From Parietichytrium sp. I65-24A (lineage: Eukaryota; Sar; Bigyra; Thraustochytrida; Thraustochytriidae), in the NCBI GenBank assembly GCA_012862575.1, contig BLSF01000021.1, positions 124,001 to 188,000 on the forward strand: a stretch of DNA of 64,000 nt, written 5' to 3'. The position numbers were made by a program, and so were the translations under genes. Below are positions 40,834 to 50,392 of this stretch, piece by piece; the first letter of the stretch is position 1; the number at the start of each line of letters is the position of its first letter. A model generated the notes under the pieces. That model had not been told where the DNA came from. It ran no database searches and saw only the letters and a program-made list of their open reading frames with translations.

Positions 40834-43713
40834 ATGGTCTCTGAATCATGGTGGACGCGGATTCCGGCCCGGGATGCACGCGGCTGGACGCCTCTACATT
40901 GGGCATGCTTTGCTAATGACCTGACTGCGGCTCAGGAAATGCTCAACGATCAGCCGCATGCATCCGCCGAGCTCTCGAATGCGGGCAAGTCGCCGTTAGA
41001 TATTGCCGTGGAGATGGGCCGCCAGCCCCTTATTGCGGCCATCCTGTTAGCTCAGTATGAGCAGCACCTCAATCTGGATCAGATACCCGTACGGACGTTC
41101 CTGCGCTCTGCTGAATTCTCGCAGGTTGTCCAAATTCAATTCGCACATCCTTTGGACAGCGGTAAATGGGAGCGGCAGTTTGTTGTCACAAACCCCGGGC
41201 TGGGGCTGCTTCTCGTGTGGCAAGGCCAGTCGCCGAGAAGTGAGCTGCGACTGGCAATCCCTGCCCAAGGTTGGGCCAGTTTGCGAACTGACCGGGCAAA
41301 GTTCGTGGTGACCATTGCCTGCAGGGCGACGAACGGCTCCCGGCCCCTCTTTGTTGGTGCGCGGAAAAGCTGGCCTCCGCTAACTCGAATCAAGATACGA
41401 GCCGGAGATACTGTCCGCTTGCGCGAAATTTACAACTGTTTGTGGCATTTAGCATTGACGTCAACCTCCTTTGCTGCAATCGTTGTCCAGGCCGCCGCAC
41501 GAGGTTGGGCCGTTCGACGCGCGTTGGGCATTTTCAATGACGGTAGTAAGAGGCCGAGGAACGGAACTGCAGCTCTTCGCAAAAATTTGACTGCCGAGAT
41601 GGCTCTTGGGCCGAAGAATCAGAAAGCATCAAATTCCGGAAGTCTTGCTCGTTCCGCGTCTGCCCCGTCATCAAATCAATCTTCCCGTCGCTTGAGCCTC
41701 AATCTTGACTGTGAAAATACTGGCAGTCTACGAGCCAGATTTTCTGGGAATCGGATGGATTCTCCGCACGCTGCGCAGCAGAGCAGCCTCCTTGCATTGC
41801 AACAAATAGACGACGAGTTTGAAGATGACCCACATGGGTTGTGGGATACCGGCGGGGCGTCCCTATCGATTCTCATACACTGCCAGGGCAAGTCCTATGC
41901 GGGGAAATTCGTCCCATGGAACCCGCCAAGACAAGCAACCGTTGACCCAGGCAAGCAAGAGCTTGTCATCTCGTCGAATCTAGAAGAGGTTCAAGAAACA
42001 TCTATAGACAGGGTACCTTTCTCCTGGCTATCTAGTGTGCAGTCAATCTCTGAGACACGGTCTGTGATACGCACCGTTTTAGGGGAGGCTTACTTTGTCA
42101 CGGCCGATGATCCGGCGATGATTGCACGCGCATCTGCGCTCCTAGGATCCTTCACGAGCCAAGAGGAAGGTGCCTCGATCTGTCTCCAGCGCTTCTGGCG
42201 TATGGCAAGCGCCAGACTGCAATTGCGCCGTCTTCAAGCTCTTCAAACGCAAATTTGGGTGCCAGCAGTCGATCCAAAGACGAATCGTACATACTTTTTC
42301 AATCACGCGTCGAGGCGGTCTACTTGGACGATGCCGGAGTGGGTGTACTCTTACGATGCGGACCAAACGCGGCCATACTTTTTCAACACAAAAACGCGTG
42401 AGTCTTTATGGGATCACCCTTCCGAACAAGCTGCCCTGGAGCCAGTTACGTTGTTGCTGGGTTGGTGCAAGGCGCGAATGGACAAAGATATACAGTCTAT
42501 CTTGCGCCCCGTGACTTTGCACGACTGGACTCATATTGCTCAGATACTAAACACGATCGTTCCTGGGAGTGTGCATATTGGGGCACTTAGCTCTTCTTCT
42601 GACTCCTCAAGAGATCACATTCAAAATCTCACGCTCATGAGCAACACGCTATTTGACCTGGCTGTGTCTTGCTGTATGATGCCTTGCGAGCCTATTGAGA
42701 TTGCGCGAGCCGTGTTGCATGAGCACAACGCGAATTTATTTCGCGCCTGTGCACGAAGCACGGCACCCCGGTCAGCATCTTCGTCTGCAGTAATATCGCA
42801 GTGCTTAAAGTTTGCCGATCAGCTGTTGGACGCCGACGTCCAAACTACTTTCATTGAGAGTGTGGAGCATTGTTTGGGTCGAAATTTCAGTAAAAAAAGG
42901 GATAAAGCCATTATGCAGTGCGCCGCTGCTCTACAAAGTCTCGGATGCGAGTGCGGGACGAAGCAAATCCTTTCTGTGGCCGCAGATGGCGACATTCTGA
43001 TCCAAGAGTCAGTATATGCTTTCATCATTGCGTCACAGGCTCCTGATCTTCACTCCAAGATTGCGACTCTCCCGCCTCAACAAACAATGGAAGAGCGGGC
43101 GGCACTCTGCTGGCTAAACCGGCTTCAAATACAACTTGCCCCAATGTCATTTTCAGCTTGCACGCACCTCACTATACTTCGAGCGTGTGAGAAAGTCGGC
43201 ATCCGGGTAGATTGGGGTAGAGTGGAGCTTAATCCCAAGAGCAAACAGCAGGTGCAAGCTAATGTCTTTTACCTGTTTTCGCTCTTGGAAACTATGCAGG
43301 ATTTATGGACCGCAAAATTTAAAGTAGTGGATGTGCTCATCATGTCTCGTGAGAGCACGTTGCGTATAATTCAGACTCTCATGGAGTACGCGTACACTAG
43401 AGGGGTGGGCAAGACGGTAGAGGCTATGGAAAGCACTCTCCTTCAACGTATACAGGCTGTATGGGCGAAGAAGAACGTCAAAGGTGATCCTCCCCTCTCC
43501 ATCCAAGATGAGCGGTTCATGAGTGGCCACCTGTTTTTGTCACTCCTAGGCAAAGAGGTAAAAAATGACCGTGATTCCGCGGTCCCCCATGTTCTTTCAC
43601 TGATTCGGCGAGCAGGCACTTCGGTCCCTGTCTCCTCGTCGCAAGTCGAGAGTGGGAGCGCCAACGCAATCCGAATTTTGATCGCGATTACCCTTCAGGT
43701 TTCCGCATGTTGA
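40834..43713 (+). CDS. Ankyrin-IQ-WW-WW scaffold protein
   Basis: 959 residues with no intron. Two ankyrin repeats open the protein (DARGWTPLHWACFANDLTAA, then NAGKSPLDIAVEMGRQPLI). A beta-rich region at about 85-205 follows. One IQ-like calmodulin-binding helix (VVQAAARGWAVRRALG) is near 218, and a second (ICLQRFWRMASARLQLRR) is near 450. Two adjacent WW domains occupy about 474-530: YFFNHASRRSTWTMP, and YFFNTKTRESLWDHP. WW domains bind proline motifs. The remaining 430 residues are helical and unrecognised. Tandem WW with IQ and ankyrin suggests a calcium/calmodulin-responsive adaptor. The ATG is the first in frame; a small upstream ATG at 40784 gives an 11-codon leader that ends before it. 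Confidence 0.85.
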   Translation: MVSESWWTRIPARDARGWTPLHWACFANDLTAAQEMLNDQPHASAELSNAGKSPLDIAVEMGRQPLIAAILLAQYEQHLNLDQIPVRTFLRSAEFSQVVQIQFAHPLDSGKWERQFVVTNPGLGLLLVWQGQSPRSELRLAIPAQGWASLRTDRAKFVVTIACRATNGSRPLFVGARKSWPPLTRIKIRAGDTVRLREIYNCLWHLALTSTSFAAIVVQAAARGWAVRRALGIFNDGSKRPRNGTAALRKNLTAEMALGPKNQKASNSGSLARSASAPSSNQSSRRLSLNLDCENTGSLRARFSGNRMDSPHAAQQSSLLALQQIDDEFEDDPHGLWDTGGASLSILIHCQGKSYAGKFVPWNPPRQATVDPGKQELVISSNLEEVQETSIDRVPFSWLSSVQSISETRSVIRTVLGEAYFVTADDPAMIARASALLGSFTSQEEGASICLQRFWRMASARLQLRRLQALQTQIWVPAVDPKTNRTYFFNHASRRSTWTMPEWVYSYDADQTRPYFFNTKTRESLWDHPSEQAALEPVTLLLGWCKARMDKDIQSILRPVTLHDWTHIAQILNTIVPGSVHIGALSSSSDSSRDHIQNLTLMSNTLFDLAVSCCMMPCEPIEIARAVLHEHNANLFRACARSTAPRSASSSAVISQCLKFADQLLDADVQTTFIESVEHCLGRNFSKKRDKAIMQCAAALQSLGCECGTKQILSVAADGDILIQESVYAFIIASQAPDLHSKIATLPPQQTMEERAALCWLNRLQIQLAPMSFSACTHLTILRACEKVGIRVDWGRVELNPKSKQQVQANVFYLFSLLETMQDLWTAKFKVVDVLIMSRESTLRIIQTLMEYAYTRGVGKTVEAMESTLLQRIQAVWAKKNVKGDPPLSIQDERFMSGHLFLSLLGKEVKNDRDSAVPHVLSLIRRAGTSVPVSSSQVESGSANAIRILIAITLQVSAC

Positions 43714-43984
43714 GGTCGGTCCTCGCAACTTGTATAAAGTCTGTGTGATATGTAAAGGTTGAAAACTCGAATCGCTGCGTCGTATGGAGCGGCATGTAAT
43801 TCTCTCACAAAGATCAAAATCGAAAATAGGGTGAAGGAGGATAAGATCAACTGTAAATCTCTTGGTCGAATTTTTGGGACCGTCAAAAGCCGAAAAGTAG
43901 AGGTACATTTTACGCACAGATCCTTGAAATTGGAGAAAGGAAAGACCAAGTGCACGCGCCTCAGATCGTCCACCTGATGACTGG
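43714..43984. other. Convergent intergenic region beyond the SelH SECIS
   Basis: Short convergent spacer holding the 3' ends of the WW-scaffold and SelH transcripts. No gene is seen. Confidence 0.5.
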
Positions 43985-44040
43985 CGATGCTCTCGACGGA
44001 GCATCAATAGCTTTCCAGTGCACCGGCATCATTCCGATCG
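43985..44040 (-). promoter_or_regulatory. Candidate SECIS element in the selenoprotein H 3' UTR
   Basis: Read on the minus strand, about 115 nt after the SelH stop. A lower stem CGAU/AUCG encloses a small internal loop. Then AUGA opposes GA in the SECIS quartet position. An upper stem is formed by UGCCGGUGCA with UGCUCCGUC and has two mismatches. The apical loop contains AAA. Order and spacing fit a eukaryotic SECIS, but the lower stem is short and I folded it by eye. It is the only AUGA in this 3' UTR. Confidence 0.45.
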
Positions 44041-44153
44041 ACTTTGTGACGAGCCAAAAAGAAACGCCTATTTATTCAATTGAAAGAATACGAAAAAGAC
44101 TACGTGTACACGACCGCCACGCAAAACAGTTGGGACCTTGTGGGCTACATAAG

Positions 44154-44684
44154 TTACGACAACTGCTCCACCAAGTCTTTTGCGACTTGCTCAAGGTCAA
44201 GCTCTCTCAGCCGCTTGAACGGTCTTGGCATTGCCTCAAGGCTCGCCACCTTCTTGCCCTTCGCGCGGACCTCAAAAGTGCCTTTCCTGGGCCGTTCTTC
44301 GTTGACGAGGAACTTGGGGGCCGCGATGCCCTTATCTTTCGCCAAGTCCATCACAGATTTCTCCAATTTCGCAGCAGAGCGTTTAAACACGCCTCACGAC
44401 TTGCACGCCTCTACTTGAACAACCGTCTGCCCGCCCTGCGCCTGGCTAGCGTTCGCTTCCTCTTCCACCTTCTCGCTCTTTACACTCTCCTCCGCATTCT
44501 TTTCCTCTTCCTTCTTCTTGGCCGCAGCGGTCTGCTTCGCTCTTGGCTCCTGCTGCTTCTTGGTGCGCTGTCTCTTGGACGGCTGCTCCTCTTGTTCCTC
44601 TTGCTCCGCCTCTTTCACTCTTTCCTGTCCCTCCTCCGCCTGGGAGGTCGCCTCCTTCGCAATGCGCGCACTCCTGCGCACCAT
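44154..44684 (-). CDS. SELENOH: Selenoprotein H, UGA read as selenocysteine
   Basis: 176 residues if the in-frame TGA at 44396-44394 is read as Sec-97. The frame is open on both sides. The reading around it is VVQVEACKS-U-GVFKRSAAKL, matching human SelH VVIEHCTS-U-RVYGRNAAAL, so the redox CxxU motif falls exactly on the TGA. Downstream VNEERPRKGTFEVR matches human VNPTKPRRGSFEVT, and RPFKRLRELDLEQVAKDL matches the closing helix region. The N-terminal 90 residues are Lys/Glu/Gln-rich with RRSARIAKE and PSKRQRTKK, likely nuclear-targeting, as in human SelH. SelH is a thioredoxin-fold nuclear oxidoreductase linked to oxidative-stress defence. ATG 44684 is the first in frame. Standard annotation would break it into two frames at the TGA. 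Confidence 0.88.
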
Positions 44685-45242
44685 TTCTTTTTGCTTCTTT
44701 CTTCTTACTTCTTGCTTCTTGCTCACCAGAAGGTCTCGCTCGCAGGTGTGCACCCCAGCGGGGCTGTTAATTAGGGTGCTCGGTTACTCCGGGCGGTAGA
44801 GACGCTCGTTACTCGCGAGTGCAGACACGTGTACATACATACATACGTACGCGAGTTACGCGAGCTCGCAGTTGTGGTCCCACAAGTGGCGCGAGATGGA
44901 GTCTTGTGTTGTGGTAAACCGTAGCATAGGTTAAGACTCGTGGATCCCTTGAGATGTCTTGAGGTGTCTTGAAGTCTCTTGAGAGGCGCCACCCTTGAAA
45001 CCCAAGGGGCGGAATGGTTTTGTCAGTGAACTAACACAGAGAGGCGATGGCAGATGGATGGACACATGACACACATGACGCATGACGCATGACGCGAGGA
45101 GAGTGCCAGCGAGAGCCTGATTGTTGTTGGGCGAGAGCTAGGAGTTAGACAAAGACGCAAACACAGAGTTAGACGTAGACGTAGACGCAGACACAGCCGA
45201 GAGGTCGCGGTTGAGGCGTGGCCAGGCGCAGATGCAGGCGGG
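44685..45242. other. Divergent intergenic region
   Basis: About 560 bp between SelH and the ZIP transporter. It holds an ACATAC run (44833-44847), a CTTGAG-rich stretch (44948-44982), and a GACGTAGAC repeat in the ZIP leader near 45172-45190. No gene is seen. Confidence 0.6.
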
Positions 45243-46109
45243 ATGTCGACTGTGGACAATGCGGACGATATCTACATTCCGCTGCTGATGAGCCTGATCG
45301 CGGGAGGCGCGACCACGATTGGCGCCTTGTTCGTGCTCTTTCTTGGGGACCGGCCGAAGCGCAAGCACATGTCGTTCAGCCTGGCCCTTGCAGCCGGAGT
45401 GATGATTACGGTCAGTTTGTTCGATATGTACATCCCAATGGTGATGGAGGAAGGGTTTATGATCCCCACGCTGGCAGCGTCCCTCGGAGCAATGTTCTTC
45501 GGCATGCTGATGAAGCTGCTACCGAACCCGGAAAGGATGATGCTCCCCCTTTACTCGTCGAAGAACGGCGGAGGAGGGCACGGACATGGACATGGACACG
45601 GACTTCGAAAACAGTTTTCAATGGACGACGAGAAGGACTCTAAAGACAAGATTAAACAATGGCGGTTGGGTATGATCATGATGGTGACTCTGACTGCTCA
45701 TAATTTTCCAGAGGGCCTCGCAGTAAGCGTTTCAAACCTAAAGTCTGAGAACCTTGGGCTTGTCGTGACGCTTGCAATCGCCCTTCACAATATTCCCGAA
45801 GGTCTTTCCATCGCGGTGCCCATCTATGCAGCTACTGGAAGAAAATTCTACGCCATCATGATGGCTCTTCTTTCTGGGCTGAGCGAGCCTCTCGGCGCGT
45901 TTGTCGCACTCGTGTTTCTCCACTCCTTTTTCGCTGAAGCCCCGTATCTTGTAAACTACGTTCTATGCCTCGTCGCAGGCATCATGACAAGCGTCTCTTT
46001 CCAAGAGCTCATTCCCGAGGCGCTCTCTTATGGGCACAAAGAATCCTTTTATTTGGGCCTATTCGTCGGTTTCTTGACCATGATAAGTACCATATATCTC
46101 CAACCGTGA
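45243..46109 (+). CDS. ZIP-family metal (zinc) transporter
   Basis: 288 residues with about eight membrane helices. ZIP proteins move zinc or other divalent metals into the cytosol. The binuclear metal site motifs are complete: HNFPEG near 162 in helix 4 and HNIPEG near 188 in helix 5, with SGLSEPLGA in helix 6. The helix 3-4 loop is short and His-rich (GGGGHGHGHGHG near 109-120), as in many ZIPs. The size and absence of a long ectodomain place it with the GufA/ZupT-like bacterial-type group rather than LIV-1. The start is well placed before helix 1. Confidence 0.93.
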   Translation: MSTVDNADDIYIPLLMSLIAGGATTIGALFVLFLGDRPKRKHMSFSLALAAGVMITVSLFDMYIPMVMEEGFMIPTLAASLGAMFFGMLMKLLPNPERMMLPLYSSKNGGGGHGHGHGHGLRKQFSMDDEKDSKDKIKQWRLGMIMMVTLTAHNFPEGLAVSVSNLKSENLGLVVTLAIALHNIPEGLSIAVPIYAATGRKFYAIMMALLSGLSEPLGAFVALVFLHSFFAEAPYLVNYVLCLVAGIMTSVSFQELIPEALSYGHKESFYLGLFVGFLTMISTIYLQP

Positions 46110-46321
46110 GCTACAATTGTACAACCGTGAGCAGAAGTGGCGAAAAGAGGAAAAGAGGACTGGTCTTGATGAAGTGCTCTACTCGATGCTCTCCTGCCCA
46201 TTTTTTCCAGAACTAAAAAGTAATGAGTAAAAGTAATTGATGCTTTACACACCGATACATGTGCACATGGAAAAAAGGAATATATTGTCATCCTGATCGC
46301 GCGAACAAGGCGCGATGTAGG

Positions 46322-48583
46322 TTAGCCATAGGTAGATCGCGGCGGCAACGGCGGACCCACCTTCATCCGCAAGACTTTAACTTGGTTTGGATCACTCCGG
46401 GAGACAGGATGGACTGCGGGTGAATTTTGAACTTGCGGGTAAAGCAACCCTCTGACGCGCGACCCTTGAAGAAGGCTTGGGCGCTGCATTCTGGTCTGAG
46501 TGCTCTTCAGCGTCGACCCGTCAGTTGCGGGCTGTGGGAGCTTCCTTGAGAGCTCAAGATCGTAAGAAGTTGCGCTCTGTCGATTCTCGTTCGAGATTAC
46601 CTTCTCAAAGTCAGCAAACGTCAGGATGTGATTGGCGTCCGTTATCCCGCAGAGCCGAAGAACATGTTGCACCTTGTCCTTGTCCAAACTGAAGCCGGTC
46701 TGACGCTGCACAGAGTCCTGGAATTCGCCGGCCTTTAGGGGACTTCCTTTCGTCAAATTTAGAAATGCTCTGTTGAGAGTCTTGGCTTTTGAGGTGATCA
46801 AGTCCAGCGCTTGGCTGAACCCGCACGCCGGCCCTTCAAAACGGTTCACGGCTTCCGACCCTCTCCTCCCGACGGCCGATGATGGGTGCCGTTTCTCGCT
46901 GTAATGGTGAACCAACGGAGCCTTGCTGCTCTCCGCTTCGTAGAGCCCGCTTAGTGTGGAGGCAAAACAATTATACGTGCAGGCCTCGCCAGATGACCCG
47001 CGAGTGAAAATGTTCTCAAGAATATTCTTATCATCGCGTGAAAGACCTAGACCAAGGTCTTGGAGGCCCTGCACGACATCGGTGCTGCTCAATTTGCCAC
47101 GTCGGTCTTTGTCGATTAGCAAGAATGTGTCTCTCATCCCCGCCCCCCACGAGCGCTTGTTTTCAATAAAATTTCGCGCTCGCTCAATCACATTGGCCTC
47201 GTGCTGCGTCCACTTTGCCAGACTCTTTGACGATGCGGCCGTCACTCTCCTCGAAGGCTCCGAAAGTTCATGTGGAGATGAAGACCCGAAAAGTACGCTT
47301 TCCATCGCTTCCCTCCCGACCTTGCCGTGTGAACCTGCCTTTTGCAACTCTAGCTTGAGTTGGGCTTTATCTTGCAGTGACATCTTGATCCCGCCGATGT
47401 TCTCAATCCCTTGTATAAACCCGTCGAGATCGACTGATTGCCCGTTCTTCTTCCCCAAGGCCGAATAGACCACGTCTGGCGAGCCGAATTTGAGTAGTAA
47501 CGGACTACCTATTATTCTCTGCAACTGCAATTTGCGACGCGTAGCATGTGCAACTGGAGTGATGGTCTGATCTGGCAAGCTTGTTCGCGCGTCCTGCATC
47601 AGGTCTCGAAGAAAAGTTTCATATTTCAGTCCCCGTTCTGGGCTCTTCTCCAGGACTTTCTCCAGAGTAGAGTAATCCTTATCAGAAAGCGCGACCCCCG
47701 CGCCCTTTTCAAGGACTGTGCGAAACGCCTCTCGTGATATGGCGCCGGTTCCGTTTGTGTCGCTTCGCTCGAAAATATCTTGCAGATGACTCAAATCAGT
47801 TCCATAGTGATCCACCAATGCCCTCTTTATGTTGCGCACAATTACCCTTTCTTCTTTAGGCAGATGCTTTGTCGAATTTCGAGAAAGCTGCCGGTTTTTC
47901 GGACAAGCATGCTCATTGTCCCGCATTAATTCTGTGGTGTTTGTGCCCGAGAAATTCCTCGACTCGTGTGCAGTATTTGCTGCTTTGCGAGTCGATTTTG
48001 GGGTGAGCAAGCCGGTGGTCTTTGGATCCAAGTTGGCTTCGAACGTAAGCAATGCGCGTACTGGGTCAGAATTATTTCGCGACTGCTCCCTATCCACCGG
48101 TATCTGCAGAGTGAGGCTCTCCGCCACTTTTTCCTCCTCTGAACCGAAGACGCTACTTACACGTTGGGAGTCATTTTTCCTCGCAAACGTCTTCTTTTTA
48201 CCTCCGAGAGGAATGGCACGATTTCCAATTCGTGCAACGTTTTCTTGTTGGTCTTGTTCGCGTTGCCGAATTTCAACCCTCTGAGATATTTTTAAAATCG
48301 AGTTAAGAACGGAATCTCCGCTCAGATTGCGTAGTCTCTCTACCTGCGCTTTGCTAAGCTCCACGCCGAGGGCCCCCAACCCCGACTGCAGCGTCTCCGT
48401 TTCGATTAAAGTGTCGGCAAACGGCCTCTCCATTGGGTCACGGTTTGTCTCGTGTCTCTTGTGAGTGAACTTTGCAATGTCTGTCATCTCTGCGGGGTAC
48501 TGGACGATACCTCCTTTGGGAAATCGCCTCGCTTTCCTCCCGGCCAGCAGGACCTCTTGCTTCGTCCTGCGGTCTCCCTTCAT
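46322..48583 (-). CDS. EF-hand-containing protein of unknown role
   Basis: 753 residues from ATG 48583; a frame 153 nt longer lacks plausible sequence. An Arg/Lys-rich N-terminus includes AKFTHKRHETNRDPMERPF, which looks conserved. At least two calcium-type loops are seen: DTNGTGAISREAF near 290 and DKDRRGKLSSTD near 500. Each sits in paired helices with a following degenerate hand, and further degenerate pairs occur. Spacer regions are polar and Ser/Lys-rich. The repeated pattern of paired EF-hands spaced by about 100 residues recalls flagellar EF-hand proteins, but no family is assigned. The 3' end lies 210 bp from the ZIP stop in a convergent arrangement. Confidence 0.85.
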   Translation of the reverse strand: MKGDRRTKQEVLLAGRKARRFPKGGIVQYPAEMTDIAKFTHKRHETNRDPMERPFADTLIETETLQSGLGALGVELSKAQVERLRNLSGDSVLNSILKISQRVEIRQREQDQQENVARIGNRAIPLGGKKKTFARKNDSQRVSSVFGSEEEKVAESLTLQIPVDREQSRNNSDPVRALLTFEANLDPKTTGLLTPKSTRKAANTAHESRNFSGTNTTELMRDNEHACPKNRQLSRNSTKHLPKEERVIVRNIKRALVDHYGTDLSHLQDIFERSDTNGTGAISREAFRTVLEKGAGVALSDKDYSTLEKVLEKSPERGLKYETFLRDLMQDARTSLPDQTITPVAHATRRKLQLQRIIGSPLLLKFGSPDVVYSALGKKNGQSVDLDGFIQGIENIGGIKMSLQDKAQLKLELQKAGSHGKVGREAMESVLFGSSSPHELSEPSRRVTAASSKSLAKWTQHEANVIERARNFIENKRSWGAGMRDTFLLIDKDRRGKLSSTDVVQGLQDLGLGLSRDDKNILENIFTRGSSGEACTYNCFASTLSGLYEAESSKAPLVHHYSEKRHPSSAVGRRGSEAVNRFEGPACGFSQALDLITSKAKTLNRAFLNLTKGSPLKAGEFQDSVQRQTGFSLDKDKVQHVLRLCGITDANHILTFADFEKVISNENRQSATSYDLELSRKLPQPATDGSTLKSTQTRMQRPSLLQGSRVRGLLYPQVQNSPAVHPVSRSDPNQVKVLRMKVGPPLPPRSTYG

Positions 48584-49657
48584 CTTCAGAACAGACAAAG
48601 CAAAGAAAACGACCTCAAATCCTTCTCCCACCCTCCTCCGCACTTGTCTTGCGGAACAAAAAAGCCTTCTCCGCGCGCCAGCCCGCCTGTAGTTCCCGTG
48701 GTCGACTCCCTTTACCTGTGGCCTGGTGCTGCCCACGCTGCCAAGCCGTCCCTCCTGAAAGCTCCTTCCTTCCAGTCGCTTGGCCGCGTTTGATCGCGTT
48801 GATATGGAAGGAAGAGTGTGGAACAGAACAGAACAAAACAGAACACAGTAGATTTCTGATAGAGGTGGCTGCCAGCAATCTAAAGATGGCGCCCTGCGCT
48901 CTCTCTTTTTTATCGCACGGACCTTTCCCGTCCGCCACGTCTATCTTTCAGCAAATGGATGAATGTGTTCGCGTCAAATTCATCACGATCACAGGCAACC
49001 ACTTGGCCGTGTCAATCAAGTCCCCAAGTCGTTCGAGCTGACGAGTGGCTCTCACCGAAGTGTGAATTGCGGCTGCATCTCTTCATTGTTTATGTTACTT
49101 CTGAACTTTTTGCACAGAAAAAAAAAGGTACTATTGTAACGGTCACAGAAGCTTCTCTTGTTCGAAATCCGTTGCGCGCGACCTTTTCAAGTTCAAAGTT
49201 CCGAGTCAAAGTTGCCAGTGAGCTGAGCCGCCTTTCTAAAAGATGGTATTTTGATTTGCTGTGTTTCGTGTTGACCTCGAGTCAAAGTCAAAAAGAGCCT
49301 GCGCTTTCGGGAGAGCTAGCTGACGCAAGTCAGATTGCCCACGGCTGCCACCAGCAATGCAATTTTGGTCGGACCTGCGCCTTCTTCCACGGTGGCCACG
49401 TAACTCACTCCGAAATTAGCTCATCTCATTCAGCTCATTTCATCTCGTCTCATTTCACATCATTTCGTGGCTCGCTTTCAATCAAAGTTCGCTGTCTACA
49501 GGGGTTGAGCTCGAAATAAGGAGTGACATCGTATCTGTGAAGGAATTTAGGTGTGTCCCCCATGTTAATTTTGATCAAGAGAGTCCAAGCTGGGACGTGA
49601 CTTCAGACGACCAGCGAGACGCGGCTCTCATAGAGCAAGTACAGAACGATTGGTGCC

Positions 49658-49688
<31 letters not shown>

Positions 49689-50392
49689 AACCGCTTCCAA
49701 CTTGCAGTGCAAATCACACTTTGCGCAGTGATGTGCTCATTGGTCCGCACTACTCGTCGCGTTCCAGGCAATCCACTTGTTCATTCATAGAGTTTTAGAA
49801 TGCATCGTGACTGAGACTGACACTTAGACTCGGCAGCTCCCGAAGTGTCGACTGTGCCGTCTCTCTATTCGGTGGCTCTCGTTCGAGATCTATAAAATTC
49901 CACACAGTCGGTTTGCAGTAGGAGAGATGTGCAGAGAGAGCTGTTGAGGTCATGTGAAATAATGTGATTCCGCACTGGCACTGTACTGGCGCTGCTCGAC
50001 ACTAGCGCGGCGCTGATACTGTGAGTACCAAGCATCGGGATTGGAATAAAACTCGTAGTTGGCCAACTGGGGTCGAGCCTACGAGGCCCGCGCAGCGCGG
50101 CCGGCAGCGTCTTGGCAGTCTTGGCGAAGGAGAGTTTCGATTAATTATTTTCAATCTAATTCTCTCTCTGTGGTATACCGCAGATTGTGTTTTGGTCTCC
50201 TCAAGTTGTTCGAGTCCGAGCGAGCTTGACATCTGACACCTGACATCTCGCGTCTTCGTGGTCTCCATCGGAGTCGACAGCTTTCGGGCTCTCAGGGCAG
50301 AACACAGCACGGTCTTCGCCTTCGCGGGAAGCGGTTGCAAGTATATCGAGTTGAAAGTACGCGGGAAGAGCGGAAGAGGAGCAGAGGAGAAG
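48584..50392. other. Intergenic region between EF-hand and PKA-R genes
   Basis: About 1.8 kb between divergent starts. It has AACAGAAC repeats (48820-48846), an AAAG tetranucleotide run (49659-49691), and a TATAAAA-like box at 49893. No domain-bearing frame. Confidence 0.55.
49659..49691. repeat. AAAG microsatellite
   Basis: A pure (AAAG)n run of about 33 bp. Confidence 0.95.
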
